Shown here: positions 15,467 to 24,175 of the stretch, one piece after another
How the letters are laid out: each line of letters starts with the position of its first letter
How positions within the stretch are numbered: the first letter of the stretch is position 1
Source of the DNA: an uncultured Verrucomicrobiales bacterium
GTDB taxonomy: Bacteria > Verrucomicrobiota > Verrucomicrobiia > Verrucomicrobiales > Akkermansiaceae
DNA: 64,000 bases
NCBI GenBank assembly: GCA_937934595.1
Contig: CALGZA010000046.1
Span: forward strand, 1 to 64,000
Direction of reading: 5' to 3'
Program-made: the position numbers and the translations under genes
Notes under the pieces: model-generated
What the model was told of the DNA's origin: nothing
The model's input: only the letters and a program-made list of their open reading frames with translations
Databases searched by the model: none

Positions 15467-16951
15467 ATGAGAAGCAAGTTGAAGATTTTGGCGATGGCTG
15501 TTGTGTTTGGTGGTGTGTTTTTCACGGGTGGTTGTAATGATACTGAGGTTGTCTTGCCGCCTGCAGAGAGTGCTGAGGGTAGAGTAGAGTCACAGAATTT
15601 GATGGTGGAGAGAGAGGCGAGTGAGAAGCTTGATAGGCGGCGGGCTGAGTTACAGCGAGCTGTTAGGGGGATGGATCAGTATACGATTGAGGGACTGGAG
15701 AAGGATACGACTATGGATCCTTTTGTTAGGGATGCTTTGCTGATGGCTAAACGGCAGAAGGAGGAGCGTAGGCTTCAGAAGGAGAAGGAGAGGGTAGCTT
15801 TGATGGAGAGGGAGAGAGAGGCTGGAGAGTTTTTGGCGGTGATAGCGAGGGAGAAGGCTTTATTAGCGGCTGCTGAGGCTGAGTATGCGGGGTATAGTGT
15901 GGATCAGCGTGTGAGAGAGGTGGCTGAGCGGAGAGAGAGGAATGAGGGAGCTCCGGAGGGTATGGTGTGGGTTCCTGGAGGGAAGTTTTTACGTGGGAGC
16001 GTGGATCTGAATGCTAGGCAAAGGCAGCAATATGGTGAGGAGTATCCTGCGCATTTGGTGGAGGTGGATGGTTTTTATATGGATGCTACTGAGGTTACGA
16101 ATGCTCAGTTTGCGGAATTTGTGAAGGCGACTGGTTACAGGACATTGGCTGAGACTGGTATGAAGGCTGAGGATTTCCCTGAGGCCCGAGCTGAGGATCT
16201 AAAGGGTGGGGCGAATGTTTTTAAGAAGACGAGTGGGAAGATAGATCCTTGGAAGGGTTCTCCGTGGCGGTGGTGGAGTTTTACGCCTGGAGCGACGTGG
16301 AGGCATCCTGAGGGGCCTGGGTCTGATATTAAAGAGAAGATGGATCATCCAGTGACGTGTGTGAATTATGATGATGCGGTGGCTTATGCGAAGTGGGCGG
16401 GGAAGAGGCTGCCAACGGAGGCTGAGTGGGAGCGCGCGGCGCGCGGCGGGGAGCATGCGAAGAGGTATATATGGGGCAAGGGTGATGAGATGCTGGTGGA
16501 TGGTAAGTGGATGGCGAATGTTTATCAGGGAGATTTTCCTAGTCGTCATGAGCAGGCGGATGGTTATTTGTTGACGGCGCCTGTGAAGAGTTATCCTGCT
16601 AATGCTTGGGGGTTATATGATATGGCGGGAAATGTGTGGGAGATCTGTAATGATTATTATCATCCCGGTTACTATCATACATTTGTTAAGCAAGCGCATA
16701 AGAATCCTCAGGGTCCGGAGTCTCCGATTACGGCAAACGAGCGAGCGGCATTTGATCCGGTGGCTGGTACTTGTCCTATGCCGCGAGGTGAGAGTAATGC
16801 TTTGATTCATTTGCGGGTGGCGAGGGGTGGGTCTTTTTTATGTAGTGCGGAGTATTGTTCGAGATTTAGGGCGTCGGCTAGGCATTATCATGAGGTGTTG
16901 ACGCCGAGTCAGCATACTGGTTTTCGTTGTGTGCAGGATAAGAAACATTAA
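15467..16951 (+). CDS. Formylglycine-generating enzyme-like lipoprotein (SUMF1 domain)
   Basis: This is a predicted lipoprotein of 494 residues. From the ATG at 15467, a short basic start and hydrophobic helix end in the lipobox FTGGC. About 120 residues of Glu/Arg/Lys-rich probable coiled coil follow, then a full SUMF1/FGE domain beginning GMVWVPGGKFLRGS. Near the C-terminus GGSFLCSAEYCSRF places two Cys five residues apart (about 459 and 464), the spacing of the active-site pair in true formylglycine-generating enzymes, and RHYHEVLTPSQHTGFRC completes the site. The enzyme converts a sulfatase Cys to formylglycine. No sulfatase gene is in the window. A non-enzymatic SUMF1 protein is less likely given the two Cys. 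Confidence 0.8.
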   Translation: MRSKLKILAMAVVFGGVFFTGGCNDTEVVLPPAESAEGRVESQNLMVEREASEKLDRRRAELQRAVRGMDQYTIEGLEKDTTMDPFVRDALLMAKRQKEERRLQKEKERVALMEREREAGEFLAVIAREKALLAAAEAEYAGYSVDQRVREVAERRERNEGAPEGMVWVPGGKFLRGSVDLNARQRQQYGEEYPAHLVEVDGFYMDATEVTNAQFAEFVKATGYRTLAETGMKAEDFPEARAEDLKGGANVFKKTSGKIDPWKGSPWRWWSFTPGATWRHPEGPGSDIKEKMDHPVTCVNYDDAVAYAKWAGKRLPTEAEWERAARGGEHAKRYIWGKGDEMLVDGKWMANVYQGDFPSRHEQADGYLLTAPVKSYPANAWGLYDMAGNVWEICNDYYHPGYYHTFVKQAHKNPQGPESPITANERAAFDPVAGTCPMPRGESNALIHLRVARGGSFLCSAEYCSRFRASARHYHEVLTPSQHTGFRCVQDKKH

Positions 16952-16966
16952 TGAGTAAAAGATAGT

Positions 16967-17386
16967 ATGAGTAGGAAAGTGCAGAGGGTTTTGTTAGGTA
17001 AGGGTTTGGATGATTTACCGTTTGGTGCGAGTCAGGATGATGTTGAGGCTATACTTGGTAAGGCGGAGGAGACGGATGAGCTGGATATGCGAGGCGAGAA
17101 GTCAGTGGCGTGGCATTATTGGGAGATAGGGATCTCGTTGAATTTTGATGAGGGGCAGGATTACCGTTTGAGCTCTATTGATGTGGCTGCTCCTGAGGTT
17201 GAGTTGTTTGGCGAGGCGTTGATTGGTAAGAGCCGAGAGTATGTGAAGGGTTTTTTAGATAAGCAGAATATAGGTTCTTCTGAGGATGAGGTGCAGCGTG
17301 GTTTGGTTTATCCTGATGCGAGTTTGAGCTTGTGGTTTAATGGTGGGGATCTTGAGGAGATTCAGTGGGGGATTGTGGAGGATTGA
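16967..17386 (+). CDS. Hypothetical cytosolic protein
   Basis: This 139-residue acidic protein has no signal peptide or membrane segment. Its start (LGKGLDDLPFGASQDDVEAILGKAEETDE) resembles the repeated opening of small proteins that carry 'PFGas-x-eev-x-x-lG-xp' motifs. I recognise no enzyme residues. It follows the FGE-like gene by 15 bases on the same strand and is probably co-transcribed. A shared terminator lies after it. Confidence 0.6.
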   Translation: MSRKVQRVLLGKGLDDLPFGASQDDVEAILGKAEETDELDMRGEKSVAWHYWEIGISLNFDEGQDYRLSSIDVAAPEVELFGEALIGKSREYVKGFLDKQNIGSSEDEVQRGLVYPDASLSLWFNGGDLEEIQWGIVED

Positions 17387-17398
17387 TTTTTGATTGGT

Positions 17399-17451
17399 AA
17401 AAAAATCCCCCATCACGCTTTATTGAGTGCGCGATGAGGGGTGTTGTTTTA
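17399..17451. terminator. Bidirectional terminator between convergent genes
   Basis: A G/C-rich stem (CCCCATCACGC with GCGCGATGAGGGG, one bulge) lies between the 16967-17386 gene and the oppositely oriented 17485-20268 gene. It has seven A on the left, which give a T run for minus-strand transcription, and TGTTGTTTT on the right. Confidence 0.75.
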
Positions 17452-17484
17452 ATTGAATGTGATGCTAATTCACAGAATGTATTA

Positions 17485-20268
17485 TTACTTCCATTGTTTC
17501 ATATAGGCGATGATGTCTGCTACGTCTTGAGCTGTTAGGCCGAGTTGGTCTGCTGATAGCATGAGTGAGCGGTTGAGTTTTTTTACTTTTTTGATGTGTT
17601 TTTTTGGTATCATTTGGGTGAAGTCACCGGCTGATTTGATGACGACTGGGTCACGGTCGCTGATGAGTAGTCCGTGAACTTCTTTGCCGTTGTTTAGCTG
17701 GACGTTGTATCCTGTGTGGCCGTGAGCGATGTCTGATGATGGATTGATGATGCTGTTGGCTGCGACTTCAAGTGTTTGGGTTTGTCCCCATCCTTTAAGG
17801 GATGGGCCGTAATCTACTCCTGCGGTGTCTGTTTTGTGGCACATGACGCAGCGCATGATTTTGGTTTTTCCTGCTTCTGAGTTTCCTTTTAGCTTCATGA
17901 CGTCAGCGACTGTGAATTTGGTTTTTTTTGCTGGTTTGGGGACGACGATTGACATGATTTTTATTTTGCCAGGGTCGTATATGTTACGTGATTTGAGGTC
18001 GTCTAGTAGGCCGTGGCTGATCCAGAGTCCGAGTCCGCGCTTGAGTAGCCAGAAGTCTACTTTTGATTTGATTTCCTTAGGGAGTTTGGCATCTGCGATG
18101 GCTAGCATAGCTTTGGATGCTTTGAAGTCGTCTATGAAGGATATGGATTCTATGGCGAAGAGGCGTTGCTCGTTGGTGAGGTCTGGGCTGAGTGCTCGGG
18201 TTTGCAGTTCTGATATGGCGGCTGAGGGCCATAGTCTCCAGGTTATTTTAGCGAAGTTGTTAGACCATTTTAGCGGGTCGTTTGCTTGGTGTGCTTTTTT
18301 GATGGCGAGCCATATGGCGTTTTCGTTGTTTTCTGCACCGAGGCCGATTGATTCGAGGTAGTTTTTGTCTTTTCCGTTGTAGCCTTTAGCGACTTCGATG
18401 AGTGTAGGAGCGGCTTTGTCAGGTGTTAGTCCTCTCATGGAAAGGGCTGCGTCTCTTCTGATAGCTGGGGAGTTGTCCTTAGCCATTTTTAGTGAGTATG
18501 GTAGGATGTCTATGTTTGCTCGCTGGAGAGCTCGGTATGCTGTGAGGCGGATGTCTTCGCTTTTGTTGTCTAGTAGGCTGATGCATTTATCTAGTCCTTC
18601 TTTGCCGAGGTGTGGGAGTATCCAGATGGCGCGGGCTGCGATCCATTGGTTAGGGTGGCTGAGTAGTTTTTCTACTGATGAGAGTGATGATGCGCCACCT
18701 GCTACGAGTCCTTTGAATCCTGAGAAGCGGACATTGACTGCGGGGCTTTTCAGGGCTGCGATTTGTCCTGCTGTGGTTTTGAAGTCAATAGCTGGGATAT
18801 TTGATTTGTATCCTTTAGGTGCAATTCTGTAGATGGCTCCTGAGCATGAGTCATCAAATGTGCTGTGTCCGCCGACTCTGCCGTCGAACCAGTCTGAGAT
18901 GTAGATGCAGCCGTCTGCACCGACTGCGACGTCTGAGGGGCGGAACTGGGTAGGTGTTTCAATGCCTTTCCAGTTTTTGTTTCTGACTTTGGTTTGTGTC
19001 CACCAGCTGAAGTCTGTTCCTTTGAATTCTTTTTCTACGTTGGTGGTGCAGAAGTCTTGGTGTTTTAGCTGCCATGTTGCTCCTTTTCTGACTGGCTGGT
19101 ATCCGAAGATGGTGTTTCTTCCTGCTTCTGCGGCAAGGAGTAGGCCTTCCCACTTGTCTCCGAGAGCTCCGTTTTCATAGAAGACGATTCCTGTGGGGGA
19201 TCCGCCTCCGTATACGTCTCCTGTGTCGAATGTGCCTGGGTCGTCTTGTCTCCAGTGTGCGTCTCCTTTTGATTGTCCTGGGCGTTGTTCTTCTCTCCAG
19301 CTTCTTTTTCCGTCTCTGGAGAAGAATCCTGCGGATCCGTATTCTAGGACGTATGAGACTCTGCATGCTCTGGTGTCATCGTTGTCACTTTGGAATAGGT
19401 CTCCTAGTGATGTGGTTGCATTTTCGTATGAGTTACGGTAGCCGTGGCCGATGATTTCAGCGTTAGTTCCGTCTGGGTTCATTCTGACGGAGAATCCTGA
19501 GGTCCAGAGGAAGCCATCGTCGCTTTTTATTCCTGCAACGTCGTTTGGGTTTAGGAACCAATCGCCGCCTCCGCTGTTGTAGTAATTTCCTCCCATGCGG
19601 AATGTTTTGTTAGATTTATCTGTGAAGAGAGCTCCACAGTTTCCGTTGTTGAAGTACCATTTTCCGTCAGGTCCGCCTGTTACTGAGTGAAGTGAGTGGT
19701 CGTGGTTACCGGCATTGAATCCGCTGAGTAGTATTTCTCTTTTGTCTGTTCCGGGTTCGAATTTGAGGTTACGGTTAACGTCTGTGTAGACGATGATGTT
19801 AGGTGGCTGTGATACGACGATGACGTTGTCAAAGACTGCGACTCCGAGTGGTGAGACGAGTTCTTTTTCTTGGACGAAGGTTGTGGATTTATCTGCTTTG
19901 CCGTCTCCGTTGGTGTCTTCTAGGATGGCTATGCGATCGCCACCTGGGCGGCGGCCATTTTTACGGCGGTAGTTCACTCCTTCGGCCACCCAGACTCTGC
20001 CTTTGTGGTCGATGTCGATGTTAGTGGGGTTGAAGAGTAGTGGTGATGATGCCCAGCGAGTTACTTCGAGGCCATCTGGGACGACGAAGTATTCCATGTC
20101 TACGTTTCTTGGTTTGGCTGTGATTGGCCATGTAGGTTTGTCTGTTTTTTTGTTATTGTCTTGTGCTGAGATGGGCATGATTGCTGAGCTGATGATGGAG
20201 CTGGCAATGAGTGCTTTTTTGGTGATGGTGGAGGCACGTAGTTTGGTGAAGGCGAGATTTTTAGGCAT
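17485..20268 (-). CDS. PVC-type propeller/HEAT protein with C-terminal cytochrome c domain
   Basis: This 927-residue exported protein starts with a signal peptide (ending near ISAQ, residue 36). A beta-propeller of the 'membrane-bound dehydrogenase' type covers about residues 50-480 (for example VEGVNYRRKNGRRPGGDRI-like Asp-rich DTNGDGKAD repeats). Probable HEAT helices follow at about 500-770, then a cytochrome c domain with CVMCH (807-811) and a likely axial Met near 903. This domain order is a hallmark of Planctomycetes and Verrucomicrobia. The role is presumed periplasmic oxidation of sugars or other carbohydrates with electron transfer through heme. It is monocistronic with its own terminator. 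Confidence 0.9.
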   Translation of the reverse strand: MPKNLAFTKLRASTITKKALIASSIISSAIMPISAQDNNKKTDKPTWPITAKPRNVDMEYFVVPDGLEVTRWASSPLLFNPTNIDIDHKGRVWVAEGVNYRRKNGRRPGGDRIAILEDTNGDGKADKSTTFVQEKELVSPLGVAVFDNVIVVSQPPNIIVYTDVNRNLKFEPGTDKREILLSGFNAGNHDHSLHSVTGGPDGKWYFNNGNCGALFTDKSNKTFRMGGNYYNSGGGDWFLNPNDVAGIKSDDGFLWTSGFSVRMNPDGTNAEIIGHGYRNSYENATTSLGDLFQSDNDDTRACRVSYVLEYGSAGFFSRDGKRSWREEQRPGQSKGDAHWRQDDPGTFDTGDVYGGGSPTGIVFYENGALGDKWEGLLLAAEAGRNTIFGYQPVRKGATWQLKHQDFCTTNVEKEFKGTDFSWWTQTKVRNKNWKGIETPTQFRPSDVAVGADGCIYISDWFDGRVGGHSTFDDSCSGAIYRIAPKGYKSNIPAIDFKTTAGQIAALKSPAVNVRFSGFKGLVAGGASSLSSVEKLLSHPNQWIAARAIWILPHLGKEGLDKCISLLDNKSEDIRLTAYRALQRANIDILPYSLKMAKDNSPAIRRDAALSMRGLTPDKAAPTLIEVAKGYNGKDKNYLESIGLGAENNENAIWLAIKKAHQANDPLKWSNNFAKITWRLWPSAAISELQTRALSPDLTNEQRLFAIESISFIDDFKASKAMLAIADAKLPKEIKSKVDFWLLKRGLGLWISHGLLDDLKSRNIYDPGKIKIMSIVVPKPAKKTKFTVADVMKLKGNSEAGKTKIMRCVMCHKTDTAGVDYGPSLKGWGQTQTLEVAANSIINPSSDIAHGHTGYNVQLNNGKEVHGLLISDRDPVVIKSAGDFTQMIPKKHIKKVKKLNRSLMLSADQLGLTAQDVADIIAYMKQWK

Positions 20269-20339
20269 GATGTTAGTTAGCGTATGTTTGTGTTAATTAC
20301 AAAATTAATCTTTTAGATGTGGGTGTGATGAGAATGTTT

Positions 20340-21446
20340 TTATTTGGTTTTGTATCTTGGGCCTGGGAGCTGGCTGATGAGTTTTTTCATTTCTAGTGTG
20401 AGTAGGCCAGATAGTAGAAGGGGGATTTTGAGGGAGGTGCTGGTTACGAGCTGGTCTATGGTGACTTCTTCTGGGCTTAGATTTTTGTAGATGAGTTGTT
20501 CTGTGTCTGTTAGTGAGCTGAGGTCTGGTTTTGGTGTGATTATGGGTTCGGTCTGGGGGAGTTCTATGAGTGGTAGTGTGGAGAGGTCATCAAGTATGTC
20601 CTGTGCTGAGGTTACGAGTGTGGCTCCTTCGCGGATGAGGTGGTTGCATCCGGCGGCTGATGGTCTGTCGATGGGGCCTGGGACTGCGTAGATTGGTTTG
20701 CCCATTTCTGTTGCGAGGTTGGCGGTGATCATGCTGCCGCTCCATTTGGGGCATTCGACGACGAGTGTTGCGCCGGACCAGGCGGCGACGATGCGATTTC
20801 TCATGGGGAAGGTTTTTTTATCTGGCGGTGTGTTGATGGGGAATTCGGAAACGATGGCTCCGTGCGAGGAGGCGATTTTTTCAGCGAGTGCCATGTTTTC
20901 TGGAGGGTAGATTTGGCCTATGCCTGAACCTAGGACGGCGATGGTGCGGCCTTTTGCTGCAACTGCGCCTTCGTGAGCGTAGGTGTCTATTCCACGTGCC
21001 ATGCCTGAGATGATGGTGAGTCCGGCGGAGGCGAGTTGGAGTGATAATTTACGTGCGGTTTCTCTGCCGTATGTGGATGTTTTTCTTGAGCCTACGATGG
21101 AGATGGCGTGTTGATCTTGAGGTGAGAGTTTGCCCCAGATGTAAAGTGCTAGTGGTGGGTCGTACATGTTACGAAGGTGCTTAGGGTAGTCTTGGTCTGC
21201 TTCTGTTAGGATGGTGAGGTTTCTGGATTTGGCATCTTCTAGTTCTTTAGTGAGATCGATGTGTTCTTCCCAGTTGTTGATGATTTTAGCTGTTTCGTTG
21301 CCGACTCCTGGAGCGTTTGTGAGTTTGTTGATTGGTGCTTTGAGGATGGCTAGGGGTGATTCTAACATCTCGAGAAGTTTGCGTACTTTTACGGGGCCTA
21401 TTTTGGGTAGCATGTTGAGTGCGACTGTGGCTTCACGATTTGTCAT
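20340..21446 (-). CDS. dprA: DNA-processing protein DprA (Smf)
   Basis: This 368-residue protein protects incoming single-stranded DNA during natural transformation and loads RecA. A helix-hairpin-helix/SAM-like region covers residues 1-70 (MLPKIGPVKVRKLLEML, APGVGNETA). The Rossmann-like core contains GSRKTSTYG (near 117), SGMARGID (near 153), GSGIGQIYPPEN and FPMRNRIVAAWSGATLVVE. The C-terminal 70 residues (TDTEQLIYKNLSPEEVTIDQLVTST) form the DprA winged-helix domain. All parts look intact. No topA follows, as it does in some genomes, and no other com genes are nearby. Confidence 0.95.
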   Translation of the reverse strand: MTNREATVALNMLPKIGPVKVRKLLEMLESPLAILKAPINKLTNAPGVGNETAKIINNWEEHIDLTKELEDAKSRNLTILTEADQDYPKHLRNMYDPPLALYIWGKLSPQDQHAISIVGSRKTSTYGRETARKLSLQLASAGLTIISGMARGIDTYAHEGAVAAKGRTIAVLGSGIGQIYPPENMALAEKIASSHGAIVSEFPINTPPDKKTFPMRNRIVAAWSGATLVVECPKWSGSMITANLATEMGKPIYAVPGPIDRPSAAGCNHLIREGATLVTSAQDILDDLSTLPLIELPQTEPIITPKPDLSSLTDTEQLIYKNLSPEEVTIDQLVTSTSLKIPLLLSGLLTLEMKKLISQLPGPRYKTK

Positions 21447-21853
21447 TTATGGATTATTAATGATTGGGTGAAATAAGCAAGTTTTGAGCTGATGCGCTGT
21501 AGGTATTTTTTGTGGTGGTGTCAGAGGTTAAGGTTTGTTTTGTATGGGTTATTTCGGTGTTTCAGAGATTATTTTAGGGCTGTCTGGGTGTTTTTTTTAT
21601 AAAAAAATTTAATTTTTGAGAGGTTTTTTTGGGTTTTTGTGTTAGTTTTTTAAATTTAATTAGTTTATTTTTAGTGTCTTAGCGGATGTTTTGAAGATTT
21701 GAGTTCTTGGTGGTGTGTAGAATGTCTTTAGGGGGTGAATATTTAAGTTGCGGAATGGAGGATGAGGTGTGAGTATTCACCAGATTTGGGACTGCAGAAA
21801 GCCTTATGCTAGCTGTGGTATCCTATAAAAATATAATTAGAACCAACAACAAT
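21447..21853. other. AT-rich intergenic region between divergent dprA and an outer-membrane protein gene
   Basis: This 407-base space has long T and A runs (21583-21665) and no convincing open frame. It must hold the promoter of the highly biased outer-membrane gene at 21854, but no clear -35/-10 pair stands out. A TATAAAAAT lies about 30 bases before the ATG. I see no tRNA or riboswitch fold. Confidence 0.5.
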
Positions 21854-22501
21854 ATGACATATAAGAGTACACTACTTATTGGTGCAGCAACAGCTGCTTT
21901 CGCGATGCCAGCAATGGCTAATCACCACTCTGTTACTGATGGAGCGAGAGCTCTTGCTAAGGGAACAACAAAAGCAGGTAAAGGTCTACTCAGCGGAGTG
22001 GCTTCAACTGGAAGAGGTTTGCTTTCAGCGCCAGGCAAGATGCTTAAGATCAGTGATTCTGCACTTCCTAACCTAAGTCTAGGAGTTCAGGAATTCGGTC
22101 TCAGTGGTAATATCGATTACGGTGATGACATTGCATACAACCTTAACCTATCATACGGTTATTTCTTCAAGGATAACTGGCAGATTGGTTTCACAACAAA
22201 CATTCAAGGTGAGAACAGTGACCTTAACTTAGGTCTTGGTCTATTCACTGAGTATAACTTTGTAGGTGAGACTAAGTGGGTTCCTTTCGTAGGACTTTCT
22301 GCTAAGTGGGCGAGCCTTGGTTCAGACGCATTGGATGCAGATTCAATTGCTCTTGGTCTTGATCTTGGTGTTAAGTATTTCCTTAAAGAGAATCTTGCTC
22401 TTTCATTTTCAGTAGGTGCAGATTTTGCGTTTGATGACGTATTCCCTGGTGGAGATGATTTCCAGCAGACAATCAAGATTGGAACACGTTTCTACTTCTA
22501 G
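21854..22501 (+). CDS. Outer-membrane beta-barrel protein
   Basis: This 215-residue protein starts at the ATG at 21854, where the signal peptide MTYKSTLLIGAATAAFAMPAMA begins. After a Gly/Lys-rich linker, alternating hydrophobic residues form about eight strands (YNLNLSYGYF, WQIGFTTNI, LNLGLGLFTEYNF, WVPFVGLSAKW, ALGLDLGVKYFL, LALSFSVGADFAF) and the protein ends in IGTRFYF. A terminal Phe is the usual BAM recognition signal. Codon use is balanced and unlike the strongly G/T-biased neighbours, suggesting very high expression. The ligand or pore function is unknown. A terminator follows directly. Confidence 0.8.
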   Translation: MTYKSTLLIGAATAAFAMPAMANHHSVTDGARALAKGTTKAGKGLLSGVASTGRGLLSAPGKMLKISDSALPNLSLGVQEFGLSGNIDYGDDIAYNLNLSYGYFFKDNWQIGFTTNIQGENSDLNLGLGLFTEYNFVGETKWVPFVGLSAKWASLGSDALDADSIALGLDLGVKYFLKENLALSFSVGADFAFDDVFPGGDDFQQTIKIGTRFYF

Positions 22502-22546
22502 GATTTTTATATAGCCTGCTTTGAGTGGGTTTTATGATTCATAGTT

Positions 22547-22579
22547 AGACTGATCTCTTGAATGGGGTCAGTCTTTTTT
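22547..22579 (+). terminator. Terminator of the outer-membrane barrel gene
   Basis: The stem AGACTGA (22547-22553) with TCAGTCT (22568-22574) is followed by six T. It ends before the LolD-like gene, which therefore needs its own promoter. Confidence 0.75.
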
Positions 22580-22616
22580 GTGGCTATTTGGTGGTTTATT
22601 GTTTAGTGATTTTGGT

Positions 22617-23306
22617 ATGAGTCATGCACTGATTGAAGCGAAGAATGTCCACAGGGGATATAGTATAGGGAAGAAGAGAGTAGAGGTGCTGAAGGGGATT
22701 CATTTGAGGATAGAGAAGGGTGAGAAGGTGTTTCTGTGTGGGCCGAGTGGCGCGGGTAAGACTACTTTGATGTATACTTTGGCTGGTTTGGAGAAGCCTG
22801 GTAAGGGTGAGGTTATTATTGATGGTAAGGATCTTTATCAATTACCGAAGAAACAGCAGTCTATTCTTAGGAATAAGCGGATGGCTTATATTTTTCAGAA
22901 CTATTATCTTTTACCGGAGTTAACTGCTATGGAGAATGTGATGATACCTGCTCTTATAGGTGGGAAGCATGATAAGGAGGCTGCGCTGACTGCGCTGAGG
23001 CGTGTGGGCTTAGCGGAGAGGTCTGATCACTTGCCTGCTGAGCTTAGTGGTGGTGAGCAGCAGCGTGTGGCTATTGCGAGGGCTTTGGTGAATAAGCCGG
23101 AGATTATTTTTGCTGATGAGCCGACTGGTAATTTGGATTCTAGGAATGGTGCTGAGGTGATGAGGTTGCTTTTGGAGTTATCTGATGAGGATGGTTCGAC
23201 GCTTGTTGTGGTGACTCACGATAGGAGTTTGGCGGTGCATGGGGACAGGACTCTTATTGTTACTGATGGTGTGGTGAGTGATAGGGAGGAGTCATTGGAG
23301 GTTTAG
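22617..23306 (+). CDS. lolD: ABC transporter ATP-binding protein, LolD/MacB-type
   Basis: This 229-residue ATPase has Walker A GPSGAGKTT (42-50), a Q-loop at FQNYYLLPELT, signature LSGGEQQR (143-150), Walker B IIFADEPT (163-170) and a switch His in VVVTHD. FQNYYLLPELTAMENVMIP and the D-loop GNLDS are typical of the LolD/MacB/FtsE group, which power lipoprotein release or mechanotransmission. I start at 22617 because MSHALIEAKNVHRGY aligns with the family; an ATG 13 codons upstream would add an unusual tail. The partner permease (LolC/E-like) is not adjacent, so the gene is an orphan here and the LolD assignment is by similarity only. Confidence 0.8.
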   Translation: MSHALIEAKNVHRGYSIGKKRVEVLKGIHLRIEKGEKVFLCGPSGAGKTTLMYTLAGLEKPGKGEVIIDGKDLYQLPKKQQSILRNKRMAYIFQNYYLLPELTAMENVMIPALIGGKHDKEAALTALRRVGLAERSDHLPAELSGGEQQRVAIARALVNKPEIIFADEPTGNLDSRNGAEVMRLLLELSDEDGSTLVVVTHDRSLAVHGDRTLIVTDGVVSDREESLEV

Positions 23307-23379
23307 TTTTTGTTGTTATCTAGGCTGGTTCAGCTGAGTTTTTATTTTTTTCAGTGTGGGTTATTCAGGGGCATAAAAA

Positions 23380-23406
23380 AATCCATTAGCAAGGAGCTAA
23401 TGGATT
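23380..23406 (-). terminator. Terminator of the rplU-rpmA operon
   Basis: Perfect 11-bp arms AATCCATTAGC and GCTAATGGATT with a 5-base loop are followed on the minus strand by seven T. It lies 31 bases after the rpmA stop. Confidence 0.85.
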
Positions 23407-23437
23407 GTGATAGATTTGTTGATTAGGTGCTAGTAGA

Positions 23438-23689
23438 TTACGCTTCAGCGAGTGCTACGTTAACACGGCGGCCGCTTTGGTCAAAGTATACGTTACCTTC
23501 TTCAAGTGAGAAGATGGTGTGGTCTTTGCCGATGCCTACGTTTTTACCTGGCTTCCATTTTGTTCCGCGCTGGCGGATGATGATGTTACCTGGGATGACG
23601 ACTTCGCCACCAAATTTTTTAACGCCGAGTCTGTTGCTGCGTGAATCTCTGCCGTTTTTAACGGAACCTTGTCCTTTCTTATGAGCCAT
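23438..23689 (-). CDS. rpmA: 50S ribosomal protein L27
   Basis: This is ribosomal protein L27, 83 residues, located near the peptidyl-transferase centre. [31 protein letters not shown] is the classic N-terminus, here without the cleavable leader found in Firmicutes. [30 protein letters not shown] follows. The gene is 20 bases after rplU on the same strand, the standard pair. The usual next gene, obgE, is absent and a terminator ends the unit. Confidence 0.97.
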   Translation of the reverse strand: MAHKKGQGSVKNGRDSRSNRLGVKKFGGEVVIPGNIIIRQRGTKWKPGKNVGIGKDHTIFSLEEGNVYFDQSGRRVNVALAEA

Positions 23690-23709
23690 GTCTTAAGTAT
23701 AGTTAGTGG

Positions 23710-24021
23710 TTATGAAATGCTAGTGATTTCTAGCTTGGTGAGGTGTCTGCGGGAACCTTTAGTTTTATGGTATCCTTGGCGACGCTTGAATTTGAATGCA
23801 ATTACCTTTTTGCCACGGAATTGCTCGACAACTGTAGCTTTGACAGCTGCTCCTTCAACTACTGGTGCGCCAACTGTTGTGGTGCTTCCGTCATTTACGA
23901 GGAGGACTTCATTGAATGATGCTTCTGCGCCTTCGTCGAGATCTAGTTTCTCGACGTCGATTGTATCGCCTACTTGAACGCGGTATTGTTTGCCGCCTGT
24001 TTTGAAAACTGAATATGCCAT
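23710..24021 (-). CDS. rplU: 50S ribosomal protein L21
   Basis: This is ribosomal protein L21, 103 residues from the ATG at 24021 (MAYSVFKTGGKQYRVQVGD). I reject the upstream ATG at 24120, which would add 33 residues without similarity to L21. The C-terminal FKFKRRQGYHKTKGSRRHLTKLEI is the conserved RNA-binding part. It is the first gene of rplU-rpmA. The leader of about 100 bases may carry regulation, and a 19-bp palindrome lies between it and divergent tsaE. Confidence 0.97.
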   Translation of the reverse strand: MAYSVFKTGGKQYRVQVGDTIDVEKLDLDEGAEASFNEVLLVNDGSTTTVGAPVVEGAAVKATVVEQFRGKKVIAFKFKRRQGYHKTKGSRRHLTKLEITSIS

Positions 24022-24136
24022 GGTCGTGACAAGGTTATTGGTTAAATTGGTGTCCGAGAGCAGTGAGTTGTTCAATGTCTCGTGGGGCGGAAATGGAACA
24101 TAAGGAGGGCTGATGGGCAAGTTTTTTTTATAAATT

Positions 24137-24155
24137 ATTACAAATAATTTGTAAT
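24137..24155. promoter_or_regulatory. 19-bp palindrome between rplU and tsaE
   Basis: ATTACAAAT-A-ATTTGTAAT is a perfect inverted repeat with 9-bp arms. It lies 8 bases upstream of the tsaE ribosome site and about 115 bases upstream of rplU. It could be an operator or part of a divergent promoter; no regulator is identified. Confidence 0.4.
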
Positions 24156-24162
24156 TAGTGCT

Positions 24163-24168
24163 AAGGAG
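24163..24168 (+). promoter_or_regulatory. Ribosome binding site deciding the tsaE start
   Basis: AAGGAG lies 7 bases before the ATG at 24176. This selects that ATG over the GTG at 24158. Clear Shine-Dalgarno sites are uncommon in this window. Confidence 0.7.
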
Positions 24169-24175
24169 TTGGTGG

